From an uncultured Saprospirales bacterium (GTDB lineage: Bacteria > Bacteroidota > Bacteroidia > Chitinophagales > CAJXBJ01): a stretch of DNA of 51,995 nt. Within the stretch, counting starts at the first letter, position 1. Each line of letters opens with the position of its first letter. The stretch lies in the NCBI GenBank assembly GCA_913050195.1, contig CAJXBJ010000004.1, positions 1 through 51,995 of the forward strand, written 5' to 3'. The notes under the pieces were generated by a model that was not told the origin of the DNA, did not search any database, and saw only the letters and a list, made by a program, of their open reading frames with translations. Both the position numbers and the translations under genes were made by a program. Of this stretch, positions 1 to 9,888 are shown in pieces.

Positions 1-582
1 ATCCCTTCTTTTGCATACAGTTCTCCAACATTTTATTGGGAACACTTAGTTATGGATTTAAAACTAACCCCTTATGGTGTTGACTTTTTCTACAATAAGA
101 ATGGTTTAACTGTTGATTTCTTTGATAACTCTAATTTCTCTCCAACTAGTTGGAAGTGGGAGTTCAACGATGGAACTGGTAATCAAATGGGTGGTCAAAA
201 TGTAACATATACTTTCCCTCAGCCTGGATCATATAATGTTTGCTTAGAAGCTAATAATGGAAGTGACTATTATTCTGCTTGTCAAACTGTTAATGTTGAC
301 TTTGGCATTGGAATTAATGAAGTTGAAAACACATTAGAAGTTAAGGTTTACCCGAATCCAACAAGTAAAAACTTAAATATTAACCTTAATGCTTCAACAA
401 ATGACGCTTTAAGTATTACTTTATTTGATGTGCTTGGAAATGAAGTTTACAATAATGAAATACTTTCTACAAATCAATTCAACGGCACTATCAGCCTTGA
501 CGGTTTATCAAATGGATTGTATATTCTTAAAGTAAAACACGGTGAACAATTAATTAATCAAAACATCAATGTTATAAAATAA
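1..582 (+). CDS. PKD-domain secreted protein with T9SS type A C-terminal sorting domain (5' truncated by window start)
   Basis: Frame is open from base 1 (IPSFAYSSPTFYWEHLVM...). PKD-like WKWEFNDGTGN...YTFPQPGSYNVCLEANN; C-terminal VYPNPTSKNLNI...LFDVLGNEVYN...LSNGLYILKVK is typical of T9SS type A domains. Confidence 0.85.
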   Translation: MPSFAYSSPTFYWEHLVMDLKLTPYGVDFFYNKNGLTVDFFDNSNFSPTSWKWEFNDGTGNQMGGQNVTYTFPQPGSYNVCLEANNGSDYYSACQTVNVDFGIGINEVENTLEVKVYPNPTSKNLNINLNASTNDALSITLFDVLGNEVYNNEILSTNQFNGTISLDGLSNGLYILKVKHGEQLINQNINVIK

Positions 583-606
583 AGTTGAATCTTTGATTAT
601 GCTTAG

Positions 607-640
607 AAAGGCTGTCTTTTAAAGGCAGCCTTTTTTATTT
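607..640 (+). terminator. Rho-independent terminator
   Basis: Stem AAAGGCTGTC (607-616) / GGCAGCCTTT (624-633) with loop TTTTAAA (one T-G wobble), running into a T-rich tail (TTTTTTATTT). Confidence 0.85.
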
Positions 641-650
641 ATTGAAGCAC

Positions 651-1439
651 ATGAATTCTTTCCTAATAAATAAGTCCTATTTGTATTTAAAGCATAGACT
701 TAAATCAAAGTCAAGCCTTTACCTACACTCCCCTTTTGTCTTTCAATTCTATAATGAAGTAATAAAAGGAAAACCTTTAGAATCTGATATTAAAATCAAC
801 AATTACAAAAAAACTTTGCTACAAGATAATAAGTCTATTGAAATACAAGATTTTGGAGCAGGCTCTAAGGTTTTATCTAACTCCAATCGAAAAATTAAAG
901 ATATTGCCCGTCACAATTCAAAAGATATAAAGCAAGGAAGTTTTATGTCAAGGCTTGTGAGGTTTTTAAAACCAAACACTATACTTGAATATGGCACCTC
1001 TTTAGGAATTTCATCGCTGTATATGGCGTCGGCATTAAATTCGAATGCCCAGTTAATTAGTATGGAAGGGGATCCACAATTATCTAAAATTGCACAAAAC
1101 GGATGTGATCAATTTAATTTGAAAAATATTCAACTATTAAATGGAGAGTTTGATACATGTTTTCCAGAGGTTCTACAAAAAACCAATTCACTTGACTTAG
1201 TATACTTTGATGGCAATCATCTAAAAGAGCCAACACTCAAATATTTCAAAGACTGTATCAATTTAGCTAATGAAGATTCTGCTTTTGTTTTTGATGATAT
1301 ACGATGGACGGCCGATATGCTTTCTGCATGGAATATAATTAAGGCCCACCCAAAGGTGAGCCTTAGCATTGATTTATTTGATATGGGCATTATTTTCTTT
1401 CGACAACAAGCGAAAGAAAATTTCTGCTTTAATCTCTAA
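651..1439 (+). CDS. Class I SAM-dependent methyltransferase (O-methyltransferase-like)
   Basis: ILEYGTSLGISSLYMASAL motif I and LDLVYFDGNH. ATG at 651 preferred over TTG at 642. Confidence 0.75.
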   Translation: MNSFLINKSYLYLKHRLKSKSSLYLHSPFVFQFYNEVIKGKPLESDIKINNYKKTLLQDNKSIEIQDFGAGSKVLSNSNRKIKDIARHNSKDIKQGSFMSRLVRFLKPNTILEYGTSLGISSLYMASALNSNAQLISMEGDPQLSKIAQNGCDQFNLKNIQLLNGEFDTCFPEVLQKTNSLDLVYFDGNHLKEPTLKYFKDCINLANEDSAFVFDDIRWTADMLSAWNIIKAHPKVSLSIDLFDMGIIFFRQQAKENFCFNL

Positions 1440-1842
1440 CTTCAAATTTTTGAACATCCCCATTACTAGACCTAAGCCAAAGCTCTTTTGAACTAAGTTT
1501 TGTAATTGTCTCTGTGGAAGTAGCTAGACCTGAAATTGTTGTACTTAATTGAGTATCATCAACAAATTCCCATGTAAAATCTAAATCAACATTTCCTATA
1601 AATGAACTCACCGTCATTGTTCCAGTTCCATCATCATTAAAAGTTGTAAACTCATTTGCATCAGCAGCAGAATTTGTAGTGGTTTCTCCAGTACCAGCAT
1701 CATAATCTGAAACTAAAGCCCATTCTTGACATAAGCGCTTAGAATCTGAAAGAAAAGAAATGCTAGGTCCTTCTTCATACTTTTTACAAGAAACTCCAAA
1801 CATTATTACACCAAGGAATAAATAAGCCATTATTTTTTTCAT
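1429..1842 (-). CDS. Small lipoprotein, possibly lipocalin-like
   Basis: Start MKKIMAYLFLGVIMFGVSC with lipobox cysteine; C-terminal beta-rich stretch with TWEFVDDTQLS...TKLSSKELWL. Confidence 0.55.
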   Translation of the reverse strand: MKKIMAYLFLGVIMFGVSCKKYEEGPSISFLSDSKRLCQEWALVSDYDAGTGETTTNSAADANEFTTFNDDGTGTMTVSSFIGNVDLDFTWEFVDDTQLSTTISGLATSTETITKLSSKELWLRSSNGDVQKFEVRD

Positions 1843-1882
1843 TTTTATCATATTTAAAGGTTTTAAGAAATTATTAAAAGTA

Positions 1883-3289
1883 TTACTCACTGTTCGATTC
1901 TCCTAATGCTTTTTCAGATTCAGCAATAATTGCACATACAGTAGCATCTCCAGTAACATTTACTGTTGTTCTGCACATATCTAAAAATCTATCTACGGGA
2001 AATATTATTGCTATCCACATGGGATTTAAGCCAACTGATTGTAGCACCATTATTAACATAACTAAACCTGCACTTGGAACTGCAGCAGATCCAATAGAAG
2101 CTAAAGTAGCTGTTAAAACTATGCTCAATTGCTGAATAATCGTCAAATCTATAAAATGAAGTTGAGCTAAAAATATTACCGCAATTGCCTGATATAAACT
2201 AGTGCCATCCATATTTACCGTTGCCCCTATTGGCAGTACAAAGCTGCTTATTCGTTTAGAAACACCAACTCTTTCCTCTACACAATGCATTGTCACTGGT
2301 AATGTTGCTGCACTTGAACTCGTTGAAAAAGCTAAAAATTGAGCTGGTGCCATTTTTCTAAAAAATGGCCTATAGAATAAATTTTTGTTTCCTATAAATC
2401 GAATGCAGAGTGGGTAAATCACAAAAGCCATCAAGGCTAAACCCATAACAACCGTTAAAGAATACCAAGCTAAACCTTTAAATATCTCTATTAGTTCTGA
2501 TATATTTTGAGCCATTTTAGCCATTACCCCAGCCATTAATGCGAAGACAAAAAATGGCGCAGCTTGCATAATCCAATCAATCATTTTTAAAAATGCAGCA
2601 TTTGCACCATCTACAAAACTTATAATAGGTTGAGCTACTTGCTTATCAATTGACAATAATGCCAAGCCAAATAATATTGAAAAAAATATAATTTGAAGCA
2701 TTGCCTTATTTGAACTTAGTGCTTTAAATATATTATCAGGGACCATGTCAACCAAAAACTGTAAAGGTCCATGCTGCTTAGTATCTTTTAAATCATCTAA
2801 TTTTGATATTGCCTTTGATTCTTCAATCTCTGCATTTTTTGGGATTAAATGGCCATATTTAGGTTTATTTAAAAAACGTTTTTCATCGGCATAATCAATA
2901 TTACCTTTTGAGCTTTGTACCCAAAGTTCATAGCTCATCCTATTTTGTATTCGTTTTTCTTCTTCTATTTGCTTTCCTGGTGCTATCATATTAACTAAAC
3001 AAAGGCCAACACTAACTGAAAAAATAGTTGTTAACAAATAGGCTGATAACGTTTTTAGCCCAAGCCTTCCTAAACCTCCTATATTCTTCATGCCACATAT
3101 TCCTGAGACAATTGAAAAAACAACTAATGGGATTGCGATAAATTTTAATGATTTAATGAAGATTTGACCGAAAGGATCTATCCAGTTTAAAGTGAATTTA
3201 TTCAAACCATAATTAGCACTTAACAAAGCCCAAATTATCCCAAGAACTAATCCAATTATTATTTTTAGGTATAAAGGTATTTTATTCAT
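1883..3289 (-). CDS. Dicarboxylate/amino acid:cation symporter (DAACS family)
   Basis: SSSAATLPVTM hairpin signature, NMDGTSLYQAIAVIFLAQ motif, multiple TM segments. Confidence 0.9.
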   Translation of the reverse strand: MNKIPLYLKIIIGLVLGIIWALLSANYGLNKFTLNWIDPFGQIFIKSLKFIAIPLVVFSIVSGICGMKNIGGLGRLGLKTLSAYLLTTIFSVSVGLCLVNMIAPGKQIEEEKRIQNRMSYELWVQSSKGNIDYADEKRFLNKPKYGHLIPKNAEIEESKAISKLDDLKDTKQHGPLQFLVDMVPDNIFKALSSNKAMLQIIFFSILFGLALLSIDKQVAQPIISFVDGANAAFLKMIDWIMQAAPFFVFALMAGVMAKMAQNISELIEIFKGLAWYSLTVVMGLALMAFVIYPLCIRFIGNKNLFYRPFFRKMAPAQFLAFSTSSSAATLPVTMHCVEERVGVSKRISSFVLPIGATVNMDGTSLYQAIAVIFLAQLHFIDLTIIQQLSIVLTATLASIGSAAVPSAGLVMLIMVLQSVGLNPMWIAIIFPVDRFLDMCRTTVNVTGDATVCAIIAESEKALGESNSE

Positions 3290-3292
3290 GAT

Positions 3293-4570
3293 TTACACTT
3301 TATCTAAAAATGAAAAGATTGTTGAGTATACTTGATCTAGGATAGGCTCATCAATCGAATATGGAGGTAAAATATAGATAACATTACCAAGTGGTCGTAA
3401 TAAAACTCCCTGATCAATAAAATAATTATAAGCCTGATCTCTTATACTGTTGAAATAGGAAGTGTTCTCTTCAGAACGCAAATCAAAAGCCACAATAGTT
3501 CCCTGAATACGAATATTTTCTACACATGAATAAGATTGAAGTTTCTTAGCAAAATCTTGATGCTTGGCATTAATTTTTTCAATCTTATCAAAGGTGTTTT
3601 CTATTTCAAACAACTCTAAACTAGCAATTGAAGCAGCACAAGCTAAAGGATTACCAGTATATGAATGTCCATGAAAAAATGCTTTCATTTTATCATCTGA
3701 TAAAAAAGCTTCATAAATAGCTTCACTTGCCAAGGTCAAACCTAATGGCATAGAGCCTCCAGTTATACCTTTTGAAACGGTCATTACATCTGGCTGATTT
3801 CTCAAGTGCTGCGTAGCAAACATTTTACCTGTTCTACCAATACCAGTCATTACCTCATCCGCTATACACAACACCTCATTTTCTTTGCAGATATCCATAA
3901 GTTCATCTAATATCTCTGGTGAATACATTTTCATCCCACCTGCACCCATAACCAATGGTTCAAATATAAATGCTGCAACATCATTTCGCCTAGAAAGAAT
4001 TGCATTTAGAGCAGCTTTAGACTTTTCTTCATCACCGGGTACTGGTGCTGGTATAAACTCAACATCAAATAAAAGCGATTCGAAAGGGGCATTAAAGGGC
4101 CCTCTTCCACTTACAGACATTGCTCCAAAAGTATCTCCATGATAAGCATCTTCTAAGCCAATCAAACAGAGCTTGGGATTGGAGTGATTAAACCAATACT
4201 GCAAACACATTTTAATGCCCACTTCGACAGCTGTAGAACCATTATCTGAAAAAAATACACGCGCCATATTTTCTGGTGCAACAGATAATAACTTTTCTGA
4301 TAACTTAACTGCGGGCTCATGTGTGAATCCAGCAAATATGCTATGTTCAATTTTTAGATATTGATCATAGATAGCTTTTGCAATATAAGGATGTCCATGA
4401 CCATGTACATTTACCCACCATGAAGATACAGCGTCAATATAAACCTTATCCTTTTCGCCATATAGCATACAACCTTCTGCTTTTCTTATAGGCAATGAAA
4501 AAGGACTTAATTTCATTTGCGTAAAGGGGTGCCATACCACTTTAGCATCTCTTTCAACTAAATTTTCCAT
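3293..4570 (-). CDS. bioA: Adenosylmethionine-8-amino-7-oxononanoate aminotransferase
   Basis: VWHPFTQMK start, SSWWVNVHGHGHPYIAKAI, DEVMTGIGRTG, VSKGITGG PLP-lysine motif. Confidence 0.95.
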   Translation of the reverse strand: MENLVERDAKVVWHPFTQMKLSPFSLPIRKAEGCMLYGEKDKVYIDAVSSWWVNVHGHGHPYIAKAIYDQYLKIEHSIFAGFTHEPAVKLSEKLLSVAPENMARVFFSDNGSTAVEVGIKMCLQYWFNHSNPKLCLIGLEDAYHGDTFGAMSVSGRGPFNAPFESLLFDVEFIPAPVPGDEEKSKAALNAILSRRNDVAAFIFEPLVMGAGGMKMYSPEILDELMDICKENEVLCIADEVMTGIGRTGKMFATQHLRNQPDVMTVSKGITGGSMPLGLTLASEAIYEAFLSDDKMKAFFHGHSYTGNPLACAASIASLELFEIENTFDKIEKINAKHQDFAKKLQSYSCVENIRIQGTIVAFDLRSEENTSYFNSIRDQAYNYFIDQGVLLRPLGNVIYILPPYSIDEPILDQVYSTIFSFLDKV

Positions 4571-5184
4571 TCTAATAATTCTGACTTAAATATATCCGCG
4601 TATTTTTTTATTCTATTTGGGGTCCAATTTTTCTCAGTTTTTATCCTTCCAATTACAGGAGCCTTCGTCATTTTTAATATAATTCGCTCATTATCCCACT
4701 CATCATTGCCATTAAAGACTATTCCTTTAAAGGGTAATTCATAGTCCTGTATTGCCTTTAAGCTTAAAAGACTATGATTAATACTTCCCAGGTAATGACG
4801 TATAACTAAAACCAACGGAATATTAAGTGTTTTTATAAGGTCAATATACGTTTTAGACTGATTAATTGGTACCATTAGGCCTCCTGCTCCTTCAACTATG
4901 AGATTAGAACAATTTGGCATTTTAAGACGATTAAGAGCAATAGTGCTATTTTCCATTACAGACGCAATATGGGGAGATAAAGCTGCCTTGAATGAATATG
5001 TCTCAGGATGAAAGACTGTTTGCTTATTACTAACTAATGCTTGGACAACTTCTCTATCAACAATTTCTTCACTTCCTGTTTGAACAGGTTTCCAGTAATC
5101 TGCCTTCAATGCTTCGGTTAAAATTGCTGAAACTATAGTTTTACCAACATCAGTTCCTATACCACTAACAAAATACTTTGCCAT
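4558..5184 (-). CDS. bioD: Dethiobiotin synthase
   Basis: YFVSGIGTDVGKT P-loop, YWKPVQTG, VEGAGGLMVPIN. Confidence 0.95.
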   Translation of the reverse strand: MAKYFVSGIGTDVGKTIVSAILTEALKADYWKPVQTGSEEIVDREVVQALVSNKQTVFHPETYSFKAALSPHIASVMENSTIALNRLKMPNCSNLIVEGAGGLMVPINQSKTYIDLIKTLNIPLVLVIRHYLGSINHSLLSLKAIQDYELPFKGIVFNGNDEWDNERIILKMTKAPVIGRIKTEKNWTPNRIKKYADIFKSELLEWKI

Positions 5185-6821
5185 TATACTTTTTTCACCT
5201 CCTTTAAGATTAACAATTTACTAGGCGTAACTTTTAATCCTTCCACATTTTTATGAATAAAATTTATGATTTCATCATAATAGAGAGGAACAATAGGCGC
5301 TTCATCCAACATGACTCGTTCCATCTCTATATAAATAGATTTACGTTTTTCAAAGTCTGGACAATTAAGTGCTTTATTATACAATGAATCATATTTATCA
5401 CTCTTGAATCTAGTGTAATTAGGAGGAGCAGGATTATTCCCCCAAAAAACTGTCAAGAAAGTTTCTGGGTCTGGATAATCAGCAATCCATTGACCATAGA
5501 AAAAATACAACTTAGAGTCTGACATCCATTGCCTTAATGAACTAGTCTGTTCTTTTTGAATTTTAACATTAAATCCAGCAGATTTGAGTTGGCTTTGCAA
5601 TCCTTCACAAAGATCCATAGAAATATCTCCTGTATATAAAACTATCTCTGGAAGTCCCTTACCATTAGGATAGCCTGCTTTATTTAATAACTGCTGGGCT
5701 CTTAAAGGATCAAACTCATAGCCAAAAAAACGAGAGGTATCCCCTCCTAACATAACTGGAGGTATAAAACCTTTATTTGCTGCCTTGCCAATATTATTCC
5801 TCAAATATTTCATCAAAATATTACGATCAATGGCATAATTAATAGCTTTACGCACATTCTTATTTAAAAATGGATTTTTTGAATTTGGCACTCCCCTTAC
5901 ATCTTTTTTAATACCTGGGTCTACTAAAAACCCAAGATATTCTGTATTTAAATAAGGTATTACTTCCATCTTAAATGTGTCCTTCAAATTTTCCCTCAAC
6001 TTACCGTCTCTTGTAATTAAAAGATCCTTAATATTTGAATTAATACTTGTAAAATAATCGATATCTCCTTTTTTAAAGGCAAGATATTCCATTTGCTTTT
6101 CCTGAATAAAACTAACCTTAACTGCATCTAAATATGGAAGTGCATTACCCTCATTATCTACTTCAAAATAACGCTCATTTTTCCACAAAATAATTTTTTG
6201 ATCTTCTTCCCAGAATTTAAATTTAAAAGGTCCTGTTCCAACTGGATTAACCCTAAACTTTTCTCCAAAAGTCTCGACAGCCTCCTTAGGGACAACTGAG
6301 CAATATTGCATACTCAATATTCCTAAAAAAGGAGGAAATGGCTCTTGTAAATAAATAGTTAAGGTAGTGTCATTATCTGCTACAAATGGAGATTCATCAC
6401 GAACCCTATTATTGAAAATCCAAGCACCTGGCGAACCAACTTTGGAATCTAATATGCGCTCAAAGCTATAAACAAAATCCTGAGCATTAGCTATACGCGT
6501 GCTATTACCTCCAAAGACATGACTTTCATGATAAAGCACATCATCCCTTAAGTTAAAGGTATACTTTAAACCATCTTCACTAATGCTCCATGATTTAGCA
6601 ATACAAGGTTTAATTTTCATTTGCTCATCAAGCTGAACTAAACCATTATACACTTGATTGACAACCCACATATTTCCTTGATCCTTAGCAAATGCTGGAT
6701 CCAGGGATGAACAAGCTGTTTGATTATAGTTAAACACCATTTTATCGCCTTCATTACTTGATGAACAAGATAAAATCAGGCCAATAATAAAAAGATAGAA
6801 TAGTCTCGCTAAAACTTTCAT
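5184..6821 (-). CDS. ABC-type peptide/solute-binding lipoprotein (SBP_bac_5 family)
   Basis: Lipobox LILSCSSS; KSWSISEDGLKYTFNLRDDVLYH; NKNVRKAINYAIDR; WIADYPDPETF. No permease or ATPase genes adjacent. Confidence 0.88.
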   Translation of the reverse strand: MKVLARLFYLFIIGLILSCSSSNEGDKMVFNYNQTACSSLDPAFAKDQGNMWVVNQVYNGLVQLDEQMKIKPCIAKSWSISEDGLKYTFNLRDDVLYHESHVFGGNSTRIANAQDFVYSFERILDSKVGSPGAWIFNNRVRDESPFVADNDTTLTIYLQEPFPPFLGILSMQYCSVVPKEAVETFGEKFRVNPVGTGPFKFKFWEEDQKIILWKNERYFEVDNEGNALPYLDAVKVSFIQEKQMEYLAFKKGDIDYFTSINSNIKDLLITRDGKLRENLKDTFKMEVIPYLNTEYLGFLVDPGIKKDVRGVPNSKNPFLNKNVRKAINYAIDRNILMKYLRNNIGKAANKGFIPPVMLGGDTSRFFGYEFDPLRAQQLLNKAGYPNGKGLPEIVLYTGDISMDLCEGLQSQLKSAGFNVKIQKEQTSSLRQWMSDSKLYFFYGQWIADYPDPETFLTVFWGNNPAPPNYTRFKSDKYDSLYNKALNCPDFEKRKSIYIEMERVMLDEAPIVPLYYDEIINFIHKNVEGLKVTPSKLLILKEVKKV

Positions 6822-6890
6822 GCTGCTAGATAAATTTGAAGGGTAAAGGTATAACTATAATTGGATTATTTTAAGAGACTATATTGAGAG

Positions 6891-6948
6891 TTATCCACCC
6901 TAGGTTATACAGAAAAGTATACAGTATCTGTGAGGAAGTTGTTGATAA
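6891..6948. promoter_or_regulatory. Cluster of DnaA-box-like 9-mers and a TATACAG direct repeat
   Basis: TTATCCACC (6891-6899, 8/9 to TTATCCACA), TTATACAGA (6905-6913, 7/9), TTATCAACA on minus strand (6940-6948, 8/9); TATACAG at 6906-6912 and 6918-6924 (12-bp period). Confidence 0.35.
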
Positions 6949-7012
6949 TACATACTAAAGGCATAAGCCGAATATCGATTATCTGCTTAATTTTATACCT
7001 CAAACTTTTAAT

Positions 7013-7693
7013 ATGAAAATTCGCTTTTTAGGTCATGCATGTTTTGAAGTTGTTATAAAAGGTAAAAATATTCTTTTTGACCCTTTTATATCACCAAATG
7101 AAAAGGCTAAACATATTGATATTAATACCCTAAAGCCTGATTACATATTGATATCTCATGGTCATGAAGATCATGTTGCAGATGTCTTAAATATTGCTCA
7201 AAGTTGTAATGCCAAATTAGTATCAAATTTTGAAATAATATCTTGGTTTGGCAATAAAGGTCACGAAAATGGACACCCAATGAACCATGGAGGCAAATGG
7301 ACGTTTGACTTTGGTTCAGTTAAATATGTTAATGCAGTTCACTCTTCTGCATTGCCAGATGGATCTTATGGAGGAAACCCTGGTGGTTTTGTAATCACGT
7401 CCGATGAAGGGAATTTTTATTTCGCCGGTGATACGGCATTGACTTATGACATGAAATTAATTGGTAATACAACAAAATTAGATTTTGCTGTGTTACCTAT
7501 AGGCGATAATTTTACAATGGATGTAGATGACGCTATTATAGCCGCGGAATTTATCAAGTGTGATAATATTTTAGGAGTACATTATGATACGTTTGGGTTT
7601 ATTGAAATTAATAAATCAGAAGCAAAAGAAAAATTCAAAAAAGCAGGTAAAACACTGCATTTGTTAGAAATAGGTGAAACAACCGAATTATAG
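7013..7693 (+). CDS. UPF0173-like metal-dependent hydrolase (metallo-beta-lactamase fold)
   Basis: FLGHACFEV, ISHGHEDHVAD, FAGDTALTYDM, LGVHYDTF. Confidence 0.88.
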   Translation: MKIRFLGHACFEVVIKGKNILFDPFISPNEKAKHIDINTLKPDYILISHGHEDHVADVLNIAQSCNAKLVSNFEIISWFGNKGHENGHPMNHGGKWTFDFGSVKYVNAVHSSALPDGSYGGNPGGFVITSDEGNFYFAGDTALTYDMKLIGNTTKLDFAVLPIGDNFTMDVDDAIIAAEFIKCDNILGVHYDTFGFIEINKSEAKEKFKKAGKTLHLLEIGETTEL

Positions 7694-7696
7694 AAA

Positions 7697-8509
7697 ATGG
7701 GAAAAATAATTGCAATAGCAAATCAGAAAGGTGGTGTTGGCAAAACAACCACTGCAATTAACTTGGCAGCCAGCTTAGCTGTTCTTGAGCATAAAACATT
7801 ATTAATTGATGCAGACCCTCAAGCTAACGCAACTACTGGCGCTGGATTTGATCCAAAAATCGTAAAGGCTAGTGTTTATGATGCTTTGGTAAACGAACGT
7901 ACTAGCAAAGATTTACTTTTAGAAACACAAACACCTAATCTTTATTTATTACCATCAGACTTAGACCTAGTTGGTGCAGAAATAGAACTTATTAATCATC
8001 CAAATAGAGAAAAGATTTTAAAGAATAGTTTAGCCTCGCTAAAAGAGGAGTTTGATTATATTATTATTGATTGTTCTCCTTCATTAGGCTTAATTACTGT
8101 TAATGCATTAACTGCGGCAGATTCAGTAATTATTCCGATACAATGTGAATACTTTGCTCTAGAAGGTTTAGGAAAGCTTTTAAATACGATTAAGATTATC
8201 CAAAACCGATTAAATCCATCTTTAGCTATTGAAGGTCTATTATTAACAATGTATGATAGTAGACTCAGACTATCAAATCAAGTCGTAGAAGAAGTTCAAA
8301 AGCATTTTCAATTTTTAGTATTTGATACTATTATTCATAGAAATACAAGACTTGGTGAAGCTCCAAGCTTTGGCAAACCAATTCTAATGTATGATGCTTC
8401 TGCAAAAGGTTCTGTCAATTATTTAAATTTGGCCAGAGAGCTTTTACAAAAAAATGAAGATACTGCAATCAAGTATGCGGATAAAGTCATTGATATAGAC
8501 CATGAATAA
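7697..8509 (+). CDS. parA: Chromosome partitioning ATPase ParA (Soj)
   Basis: IAIANQKGGVGKTTTAINLAASLA deviant Walker A; LLIDADPQANAT; IIDCSPSLGLITVNAL. Confidence 0.96.
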   Translation: MGKIIAIANQKGGVGKTTTAINLAASLAVLEHKTLLIDADPQANATTGAGFDPKIVKASVYDALVNERTSKDLLLETQTPNLYLLPSDLDLVGAEIELINHPNREKILKNSLASLKEEFDYIIIDCSPSLGLITVNALTAADSVIIPIQCEYFALEGLGKLLNTIKIIQNRLNPSLAIEGLLLTMYDSRLRLSNQVVEEVQKHFQFLVFDTIIHRNTRLGEAPSFGKPILMYDASAKGSVNYLNLARELLQKNEDTAIKYADKVIDIDHE

Positions 8510-9389
8510 GAAAAAAGTTCTAGGCAGAGGTCTATCAGCCTTATTAAAGGACTCTAATCAATTAAATGAAGGAGGCTCTGAAAACTCAAAAGGCATCACA
8601 CGCATTGATGAAATCAAGCTATCTAGTATAGAGGTAAATCCATTTCAGCCTAGAGTGGATTTTGATCAAGAAAAACTTAATGATTTATCGGCCTCAATTA
8701 AAGCACATGGTGTAATACAGCCAATAACAGTACGTGAGTTAGGTGATAACAAATACCAACTAATATCAGGAGAAAGGCGCTTAAGAGCCTCTAAAATGGC
8801 TGATAAAAATAGTATTCCAGCCTACATAAAAAGTGTAAATGACCAAGAATCATTAGAAATTGCGCTGATTGAGAATATCCAAAGAGAAGATTTAAATTCA
8901 ATTGAAATCGCTACAAACTATCAACGATTAATTGATGATTGTGATTTAACTCAGGATGCATTAAGTATGCGTGTTGGTAAAAAAAGAAGTACGGTTTCTA
9001 ATTATTTAAGGCTTTTAAAACTGCCAGCTGAAATACAAATGGCCTTGAAGGATCAAACAATTACTATGGGACATGCACGTGCTATGGTTAGTGTGGAAGA
9101 TCCATTACTGCAATTAAAGTTATACCGAAACATATTAAGTGATCAACTATCAGTTCGGCAGTTAGAAAAGTTAGTGAAAAATGCTGATTTAATTTCAGTA
9201 GAAAAACGCACAAAAACGACTAAACCAATTTTAAGTAGTGGACAACAACTTATTCAGGATAAATTAAGTGCCTACTTTAAAACGCGCGTTCAAGTTTTGC
9301 CAAAAAAAAGAGGCAAAGGAGAATTATCAATAAAGTATTTTTCTGAACAAGAACTTAAAAGGATTCTGTCCTTAATCTATAATGATTAG
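8502..9389 (+). CDS. parB: ParB/Spo0J chromosome partitioning protein
   Basis: LGRGLSALL start, NPFQPR, GERRLRASKMA, IALIENIQREDLNSIE. Confidence 0.96.
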   Translation: MNKKKVLGRGLSALLKDSNQLNEGGSENSKGITRIDEIKLSSIEVNPFQPRVDFDQEKLNDLSASIKAHGVIQPITVRELGDNKYQLISGERRLRASKMADKNSIPAYIKSVNDQESLEIALIENIQREDLNSIEIATNYQRLIDDCDLTQDALSMRVGKKRSTVSNYLRLLKLPAEIQMALKDQTITMGHARAMVSVEDPLLQLKLYRNILSDQLSVRQLEKLVKNADLISVEKRTKTTKPILSSGQQLIQDKLSAYFKTRVQVLPKKRGKGELSIKYFSEQELKRILSLIYND

Positions 9390-9888
9390 ATTAATTACTT
9401 TTACTTTTTTACTTTTTTCCTTTGAGATTATAGCTCAATCTAAGGCAGACAGCCTTAAAATCCCTTTAGCATCGAAGGCAACCAAAATGTCAGCTATATT
9501 GCCAGGTTTGGGACAGGTTTATAACAGACAAATATGGAAGGCCCCTATTATTTATGCCGGTATGGCTTCATTTATAGTATCTATTAGAAACAATCATAAA
9601 GCTTACATTGATTATAAATCGGCTTATCAATATGAAAGTGATGATGACCCAAGTACTGTAAACCCATACCCGCAATATGATAAAACAGGCTTAGCCCTTT
9701 TTAGAGATGCCTACAGACGGAATCTTGACCTTTCTGTTATTGGACTAACATTTGTTTATATTTTAAACATTGTTGATGCCAATGTAAGCGCTCACCTTTA
9801 TTACTTTAGATTGAATAAAAATCTTGAAATTAGCCTTAAACCAAGCTTAGAGCCTAGTAAACTACTTTGTTTAAAATTTCAGTTTTAG
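9382..9888 (+). CDS. DUF5683-type membrane/signal-bearing protein
   Basis: KATKMSAILPGLGQVYNRQIWKAPIIYAGM and FRDAYRRNLDLSVIGL, a common protein following parB in Bacteroidota. Confidence 0.75.
   Translation: MIRLITFTFLLFSFEIIAQSKADSLKIPLASKATKMSAILPGLGQVYNRQIWKAPIIYAGMASFIVSIRNNHKAYIDYKSAYQYESDDDPSTVNPYPQYDKTGLALFRDAYRRNLDLSVIGLTFVYILNIVDANVSAHLYYFRLNKNLEISLKPSLEPSKLLCLKFQF

Noticed and set aside
3885-4142. 85-aa plus-strand ORF, and 62-aa minus-strand ORF at 4162-4350
   Set aside because: Both lie within bioA in other frames; no recognisable features.
7697-9389. parS sites near parAB
   Set aside because: CACGTG cores found by eye (about 9070, 24930, 33609) lack the flanking symmetry of the parS consensus TGTTTCACGTGAAACA. 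A motif scan would be needed to be certain.
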